From positions 1-19,410 of the forward strand of contig JAJZYV010000007.1 of the NCBI GenBank assembly GCA_021797955.1: a stretch of DNA of 19,410 nucleotides, given 5' to 3'. Below are positions 15,575-19,410 of the stretch, piece by piece; positions within the stretch are counted from its first letter, which is position 1; each line of letters begins with the position of its first letter. The notes beneath the pieces were generated by a model. That model was not told where the DNA came from. It ran no database searches and saw only the letters and a list, made by a program, of their open reading frames with translations. The position numbers were made by a program, and so were the translations under genes. This DNA comes from Thermoplasmata archaeon. Its GTDB lineage: Archaea > Thermoplasmatota > Thermoplasmata > Thermoplasmatales > Thermoplasmataceae.

Positions 15575-15676
15575 AATATTCTTCCTTTTTCCCTCCCCAA
15601 AAACAAGTCTGTCCATTTCATCACCATCTACCGGCACAATCTCATCTAGGTCTTTCAACATTTTTTTTCTATCCAT
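15539..15676 (-). CDS. possible small ORF (45 aa), unknown
   Basis: A short minus-strand frame overlapping the last 36 nt of aspS. It encodes a charged 45-residue peptide (MDRKKMLKDLDEIVPVDGDE at the start) with no recognised domain. TTATAAA at 15691-15697 is slightly closer to the ATG (about 18 nt) than at other genes here, and a second ATG at 15661 would shorten it to 40 residues. The acidic N-terminal part and basic C-terminal part look protein-like, but a frame this short could arise by chance. It fills most of the gap between aspS and the next gene. Confidence 0.25.
   Translation of the reverse strand: MDRKKMLKDLDEIVPVDGDEMDRLVFGEGKRKNISGKHPSSISRK
15661..15668 (+). terminator. T8 tract downstream of aspS
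   Basis: A run of eight T, about 87 nt after the aspS stop, is the strongest U-tract in the gap and could end aspS transcription. A shorter T5 run at about 15590 comes earlier. No strong hairpin is seen. Confidence 0.3.
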
Positions 15677-15758
15677 TTTAGACCCTTAAATTTATAACAG
15701 ATAATAGGATAAAAAGATTTTTCTCGAACATTTGACGTTTAAATATACTCACAATATC

Positions 15759-15767
15759 TTTATAAAT
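15759..15767 (+). promoter_or_regulatory. TATA box fixing the 3-hydroxyacyl-CoA dehydrogenase start
   Basis: TTTATAAAT is centred 23 nt before the ATG at 15786. The upstream TTG at 15732 lies before this box, so it cannot be the start of a transcript made from here. Confidence 0.6.
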
Positions 15768-15785
15768 TTCTTCAATTGGATACTT

Positions 15786-16745
15786 ATGGAAATTAAAAAA
15801 ATTGGAGTTGTAGGATCGGGGACCATGGGTTCCTCCATTGCTTACCTTATGGCGTTTAATGGATATGAAACCGTTTTGATTGACATCAGCGATGAGGTTC
15901 TGGATAGAGCTAAATTCTCAATTGGCAAGATAATTGATGCCCAGATTAGATTTAACGGTAAAAAATCTGAAAAAGAAATTGAAAGAATTTCAACACTTGG
16001 AGTAGAGCTAACCGAAAAACAGAAAGAGATAATAAAAAATAATCTCAAACCTGAATATACAAATGAAACTGGGAAAGTTATCCGTGAAAGAATTAAAACT
16101 GAAACTGATTACAACTTGCTTTCTGAGTGCGATATAATAATTGAGGCGGCTTTTGAAAGCCTTGAAGTTAAAACAAAAATTTTCGATGAGCTTTCAAAAA
16201 TTGTAAGAAAAGATGCTATCGTTGCATCGAACTCCTCTTCAATATCAGTTACACAAATGGCCGGATCCTTCGTTAGACCAGAGAGATTTATATTGACCCA
16301 TTTCTTTAACCCTCCGTATACCCTTCCATTAGTAGAGGTGGTCAGGGGTTTGAGAACAGAAAATGAGGTTTTTGAAACCGTAATGACTTTTTTTGGTAAA
16401 TTAAAGAACCACAGAGGTACGATGAAACCCATCTCAGTAAAGGAGGTTCCCGGATTTCTGGTTAACAGGATCCTGGTTCCCATGATCAATGAAGCCTTTA
16501 TCATGCTGGATGAAAATGTTGCAAGCGCACGTGATATTGATTCTGCCATGAAATATGGTGCTGGAATGCCAATGGGTCCCCTGGAACTCGCAGACATGGT
16601 TGGAATTGATATAACATATGATGTTATGAAAATTCTTTATGAAGAATATTCTGACTCCAAATACAGGCCATCAAATCTACTTAAAAAATATAAAAACGCT
16701 AAAAAACTCGGGAGAAAAACAAACGAAGGAGTTTACAATTATTGA
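15786..16745 (+). CDS. 3-hydroxyacyl-CoA dehydrogenase
   Basis: An NAD-dependent 3-hydroxyacyl-CoA (or 3-hydroxybutyryl-CoA) dehydrogenase of 319 residues, acting in beta-oxidation or C4 acyl-CoA metabolism. The N-terminal Rossmann domain has GSGTMG (10-15) and D33 for NAD. Catalytic residues are visible in SNSSSIS (148-154), H172 in THFFNPP and E184 in LVEVV. The C-terminal dimerisation domain starts near VPGFLVNR and ends with the usual GRKTNEGVYNY. Residues about 54-108 are longer and more charged than in typical members, a possible lineage-specific insert. The ATG at 15786 is preferred over an upstream in-frame TTG (15732) because of the TATA box between them. No thiolase or acyl-CoA dehydrogenase is adjacent. 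Confidence 0.93.
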   Translation: MEIKKIGVVGSGTMGSSIAYLMAFNGYETVLIDISDEVLDRAKFSIGKIIDAQIRFNGKKSEKEIERISTLGVELTEKQKEIIKNNLKPEYTNETGKVIRERIKTETDYNLLSECDIIIEAAFESLEVKTKIFDELSKIVRKDAIVASNSSSISVTQMAGSFVRPERFILTHFFNPPYTLPLVEVVRGLRTENEVFETVMTFFGKLKNHRGTMKPISVKEVPGFLVNRILVPMINEAFIMLDENVASARDIDSAMKYGAGMPMGPLELADMVGIDITYDVMKILYEEYSDSKYRPSNLLKKYKNAKKLGRKTNEGVYNY

Positions 16746-17020
16746 AGGGCGTACCTTCCCCTCTCCTTGGTTATAATGAGCGCTCCTGGAGACACTATGT
16801 ATCTGAACTTTGAGGCTCTGTAGATTGTCAGCAAGGCTACGTTTATATTCCCGTTCTTGCCAAAGGTCTTAATGGATCGAATAATTGTCTTGTTTAATTC
16901 CAGCATTTCATACCTTTCCCCGTCTCTTGCGTAGACGTGGACTGGTACAAGTTGTGCTGTTTCCTGGAACATTGCCATATCAAATTCCATGGTCACACAA
17001 TCTCCGATTTCCAACTTCAT
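16739..17020 (-). CDS. small protein of unknown function (93 aa)
   Basis: I do not recognise this protein. It is convergent with, and overlaps by 7 nt, the end of the 3-hydroxyacyl-CoA dehydrogenase gene. Alternating hydrophobic and polar residues (for example MKLEIGDCVTMEF, PVHVYA, INVALLTIY, YIVSPGALIITK) suggest a mainly beta protein, perhaps a small barrel. There is no membrane segment, and a single Cys. The ATG at 17020 is the natural start. AT-rich sequence at about 17051-17060 (TTTAAATATT on the minus strand) could serve as a promoter with a short leader. Confidence 0.6.
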   Translation of the reverse strand: MKLEIGDCVTMEFDMAMFQETAQLVPVHVYARDGERYEMLELNKTIIRSIKTFGKNGNINVALLTIYRASKFRYIVSPGALIITKERGRYALQ

Positions 17021-17234
17021 TTTCTACACTTAAAACATAAACTTCAATGTAATATTTAAACGTAGCGTTAAATGTAGGCTAAAATAAATAGGATGGATAC
17101 GCAAATTCTGACGTATATTTGCACTCCATTAAAATATTAAGTGATTCATAGATTTAATTTATTCAGCCATTTAAAGGGTCTGCTAATGATTAGCATGCAC
17201 CTGGGCTAATAATATGAAGGGTTTTCTAAAGAGA

Positions 17235-17240
17235 TATATA
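17235..17240 (+). promoter_or_regulatory. TATA box of tRNA-Val
   Basis: TATATA preceded by purine-rich AAAGAGA (BRE-like) is centred about 26 nt before the first base of tRNA-Val. Confidence 0.65.
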
Positions 17241-17263
17241 CGGCAAACCTATTTGGGACAACA

Positions 17264-17336
17264 GGGCTCGTAGTCTAGTGGTTATGATACCGCCCTTACA
17301 AGGCGGTGGTCACCGGTTCAAATCCGGTCGGGCCCA
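17264..17336 (+). tRNA. tRNA-Val (UAC)
   Basis: A complete 73-nt tRNA without intron. Acceptor GGGCTCG pairs with CGGGCCC, including one G-U pair. The anticodon stem CCGCC/GGCGG closes the loop CTTACAA with anticodon TAC, which reads GUA. The T-arm ACCGG/CCGGT closes TTCAAAT. The discriminator base is A and the CCA end is not encoded (CTTA follows). Confidence 0.96.
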
Positions 17337-17350
17337 CTTATACCTATAAG
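17337..17350. repeat. palindrome immediately after tRNA-Val
   Basis: CTTATACCTATAAG, a 6-bp inverted repeat with a CC centre, begins on the base after the tRNA. A related copy with a longer centre is at 17461-17478. It might act in 3' processing or termination, or bind a protein. Confidence 0.4.
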
Positions 17351-17391
17351 CAAGTCCTAATCTTTACCACTTTCAACCATCCTTACTTGAT

Positions 17392-17414
17392 GAAACTTCT
17401 TTCTAAGAAGTTTC
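17392..17414. repeat. perfect 10-bp inverted repeat
   Basis: GAAACTTCTT and AAGAAGTTTC are separated by TCT, giving a strong hairpin on either strand. No T-tract follows directly on the plus strand. It is followed by GAACT/AGTTC (17422-17440), another small stem. Confidence 0.5.
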
Positions 17415-17460
17415 TCGCAAAGAACTGCGTTATGGAGTTCAACCCTGCCATTGATTTCCG

Positions 17461-17486
17461 CTTATACCGCGTTATAAGGAATAACG
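17461..17486. repeat. overlapping, mutually exclusive inverted repeats
   Basis: CTTATA/TATAAG (17461-17478) overlaps CGTTAT/ATAACG (17470-17486), so the two stems cannot form together. The stretch 17337-17615 has no convincing protein gene; an open frame through it begins inside the tRNA and has no recognisable product. Confidence 0.35.
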
Positions 17487-17615
17487 GGACAAAGATACGC
17501 GATGTTATCACAATCCATATTAGAGGTGGGAGAAACCTCAAGTGTCCCTATAGCGGATTTCCTGTCAAAATTTACTGTAGAATTTGCGTAAATTATTAAC
17601 CGAGAGCGTAATTCA

Positions 17616-18344
17616 ATGTCACAAATGAAAATACCGTCTGCAGTGATGTTTGATCTCGACGACACACTCTTTGATTATACGCATTCAAGACATTCTGCAT
17701 TTATAGCTCTCAAAAATAGCTATCCGGCACTCAGTGGTACGACCCTCAACGAACTCGATCAACTCTGGAACCTTTACTGGAAACAGCTGGCCCCTTCCGA
17801 AACCATAAGCCATCAAGCAGATATCTTATACCTGAGAAGGGAACGTATCAGACTTATTCTTTCCAGATTCGGAGTTCCACTAACTGGCAAAGAACTTGAT
17901 TATGCTGTAAAAACATACGCTGATTGCTATGAGGATTCCATGAAACCTGTCCCTGGTTGCCTCGAAGTTTTAAATGAATTGCGTGCAAAAAACATACAGG
18001 TTGGTGTGATAACGAACAATCCAAGAGATGGCCAAGAACAAAAACTGAAAAGTTGTGGAATCAGAGACTATGTATCAGTTCTCGTTGCCTCCGGGGACTT
18101 GGGTTACTCCAAACCGGATCCGAGAATATTCGAATATACCCTCAAGAAAATTGGTGCAGGACTCAAGACTTCTATTATGGTAGGTGATTCTTTTGATGCT
18201 GATATCCTTGGTGCCATGAGATTCGGGATGAAAGCCATCTGGTTGAACCGTTTTGGTGAATCCATTCCTGAAGGATATGAGGATGTCAAGGAGATTGATT
18301 CCTATTTTCCAATCAACCGTTTCATGGAGTATCTGAATATCTGA
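17616..18344 (+). CDS. HAD-superfamily hydrolase
   Basis: A 242-residue haloacid-dehalogenase-like hydrolase, probably a phosphatase acting on a small phosphorylated metabolite. All four motifs are present: DLDDT (D13 nucleophile, D15 acid/base), VITNN (T133), K166 in GYSKPDP, and GDSFDAD (D191, D195). A C1-type helical cap fills residues about 20-105. The layout resembles the YjjG/pyrimidine-nucleotidase-like group, but the substrate is uncertain. TAAATTATT at about 17589-17597 sits about 22 nt before the ATG, consistent with a leaderless start. It stands alone between the palindrome-rich stretch and a decayed gene. Confidence 0.9.
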   Translation: MSQMKIPSAVMFDLDDTLFDYTHSRHSAFIALKNSYPALSGTTLNELDQLWNLYWKQLAPSETISHQADILYLRRERIRLILSRFGVPLTGKELDYAVKTYADCYEDSMKPVPGCLEVLNELRAKNIQVGVITNNPRDGQEQKLKSCGIRDYVSVLVASGDLGYSKPDPRIFEYTLKKIGAGLKTSIMVGDSFDADILGAMRFGMKAIWLNRFGESIPEGYEDVKEIDSYFPINRFMEYLNI

Positions 18345-18474
18345 GGGAAAATGGAATATAGATTGGTTGATCCCAGAACTTCGGCTAATTTAGGCGGATC
18401 ATTAATTTAAGAGGTTTTACGGGTGCCTGTTACATTTATTGTTCAACTGCGATTGGCGTATTATATTTGAGAGT

Positions 18475-18493
18475 TCCAGAACAAAGTTCCGGA
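18475..18493. repeat. imperfect hairpin in the gene-poor stretch
   Basis: TCCAGAAC and GTTCCGGA pair except at one position, with an AAA loop. It lies about 50 nt past the end of the decayed phosphatase gene on the minus strand and could be its old terminator. I see nothing else in 18345-18544. Confidence 0.3.
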
Positions 18494-18544
18494 TCCTTCA
18501 CATTATCCTCATATGCCGTATTTATTCTGCCTTACTGAATAAAA

Positions 18545-19037
18545 TTACTCTGTTTGGATATGCCCCTTGAGCTTAAATCCGGAATAAAATCTCTTTTCGA
18601 TCGTACTCATCTTTATGCCTATTATAGAAAAGTCGGGCATCTTCAGTTCTTGTCAGTTTGCATAGCCAAGGGTAATTCCAGCAAGATAAATGTAAAGAAT
18701 TGTCAAAATTGAGCCATGAGGGACTATCATAATGGACTTTCCATCTGATTGCTTAAGAAGATTCCTGATGCACGTAATTATTCTATCTCAAGCACCCATT
18801 TGCTTTTGATTCAACCCCATAAATTTCACTTATAATCCTTGCCGTTGCCTCCGCTTTCACCAAGGGACTATGATATATGCACTGAACAACATCCAATTTT
18901 ATATTCTTCAGCATATCTCATATGGATTCAGTGGCCTCATGAGAGAGTTCCCACTCCGTAGACGGAATATTCGGGACAACTTGAGTTTCTGCATGTCTTA
19001 TGACGTAGATCTTTTGCATGGACTTTCTCGTATACAT
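18545..19037 (-). pseudogene. decayed histidine phosphatase (phosphoglycerate-mutase-like)
   Basis: The minus strand from the ATG at 19037 encodes KIYVIRHAET, the catalytic RHxET motif of the histidine phosphatase superfamily. After an in-frame TGA (18920-18918) the same frame continues with IYHSPLVKAEATARIIS, the usual SPL-x-R-A-x-x-TA region, until a TAG. The second half, in another frame, has LLKQSDGKSIMIVPHGSILT, the second catalytic His motif, then a TGA (18655-18653), then about 35 more codons to TAA at 18545. So the gene is broken by two in-frame TGA codons, a TAG and a frame change. The linker between the halves seems short for the family, which suggests an internal deletion. No intact product is expected. 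Confidence 0.78.
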
Positions 19038-19165
19038 CAACGCCCAAAAAATTTATCCCTACCCACCATAGTGGTAAGCTATGATTTATCATTGGTATTC
19101 CATGAAAATGCCTTGATTTTTCCACGATAAACTGTAGAATAAATCCAAATAGGTAAAGTTGGGGA

Positions 19166-19402
19166 TCATTTTAGGTATCTTTTAATATCAGTGCTTCGAT
19201 ATGCACTGATTATAAAAGGTATTCTATTAATCTCTTTATAGATCACCACAACAACACTATTATCAATCCGCTTGAAAGCTTTCGTCAGTTCTTCAATCTG
19301 GATCAATTTATCTGGATTGGAGATCACCTCTTCCACAATTTCCTGAGATAAGCCCCTTTCACGAATGCGAACTATAGAATGCGCAGAATAGTTGAATATC
19401 AT
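19166..19402 (-). CDS. DUF4258-like small protein (possible toxin)
   Basis: A 78-residue protein with the DUF4258 pattern: an N-terminal SAHSIVRIRERGL (residues 6-18, the conserved H-x-x-x-R-x-x-x-R-G-I/L), the helix EIVEEVISNPDKL, then three beta strands (KAFKRI, SVVVVIYKE, PFIISAYRS). DUF4258 proteins are small and are often found in toxin-antitoxin-like pairs; related folds include RelE/BrnT-type ribonucleases. No antitoxin gene is seen downstream; any partner would have to lie beyond the right edge. The ATG at 19402 fits the family's usual N-terminus. Its downstream neighbour is the decayed phosphatase gene. Confidence 0.7.
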   Translation of the reverse strand: MIFNYSAHSIVRIRERGLSQEIVEEVISNPDKLIQIEELTKAFKRIDNSVVVVIYKEINRIPFIISAYRSTDIKRYLK

Positions 19403-19410
19403 TTTACCGT

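Noticed and set aside
17306..17599. 97-codon plus-strand open frame starting inside tRNA-Val
   Set aside because: It begins within the tRNA, has no recognisable domain and runs through several palindromes, so it is unlikely to be translated.
18545..19037. TGA recoding (selenocysteine or Trp) to rescue the histidine phosphatase
   Set aside because: A TAG and a frame change also interrupt the gene, and all other genes here use TGA as stop. Decay explains it better.
18870..19130. Plus- and minus-strand open frames of 60-90 codons in this stretch
   Set aside because: They are other frames across the decayed histidine phosphatase and show no domain of their own.
17264..19410. Integrated element using tRNA-Val as attachment site
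   Set aside because: I see no integrase gene and no repeated copy of the tRNA 3' end in the window; the right-hand region is only loosely accessory in character.
1..19410. CRISPR array, insertion sequence or prophage genes
   Set aside because: No regularly spaced repeats, transposase, integrase or structural phage proteins were seen.

Overview
The window looks like chromosomal DNA of a Thermoplasmata archaeon (Thermoplasmatales-like acidophile). Archaeal markers are the small subunit of DNA polymerase D, an archaeal-type AspRS, a ribosomal protein L41e, an intron-containing tRNA-Trp start and TATA boxes at archaeal spacing. Many genes have a TATA box centred about 23-26 nt before the start codon, which predicts leaderless mRNAs. 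A bacterial-type gyrase pair sits in this archaeal background, as is known for Thermoplasmata. Placement below class level is inference.

Layout. 1-850: the 5' part of tRNA-Trp (minus, running off the left edge inside its intron), a 22-residue L41e gene with a hairpin/T-tract terminator (minus), and a small helical protein (plus). 850-5624: DNA polymerase D small subunit DP1 (minus), an EamA transporter (plus), then a ubiD-ubiA pair (plus) that fits quinone-ring maturation. 5619-10867: a tight minus-strand cluster gyrB-gyrA-hom. 10959-14170: a lone D12-class adenine methylase, a ROK sugar kinase whose conserved N-terminus can only be translated from a non-canonical CTG start, and an NfeD-like membrane protein whose ClpP-like domain seems to lack the catalytic Ser and Lys. 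14291-17020: aspS, a possible tiny minus-strand ORF, a 3-hydroxyacyl-CoA dehydrogenase and a small unknown protein. 17264-17336: tRNA-Val(UAC). From 17337 to the right edge the region looks more accessory: a palindrome-rich non-coding stretch, a HAD hydrolase, a decayed histidine-phosphatase gene (two in-frame TGA codons, a TAG and a frame change), and a DUF4258-like small protein.

Most genes are housekeeping: replication and topology (DP1, gyrase), translation (tRNAs, L41e, AspRS), amino-acid synthesis (homoserine dehydrogenase), fatty-acid oxidation (HCDH) and quinone synthesis (UbiD/UbiA). I did not find an obvious new multi-gene defence or mobile system. The most notable points are local: the CTG-start ROK gene, the tRNA-Trp intron with a possible C/D guide, the overlooked L41e gene, the apparent pseudo-protease NfeD, gyrase residues matching known quinolone-resistance positions, and the palindromes after tRNA-Val.
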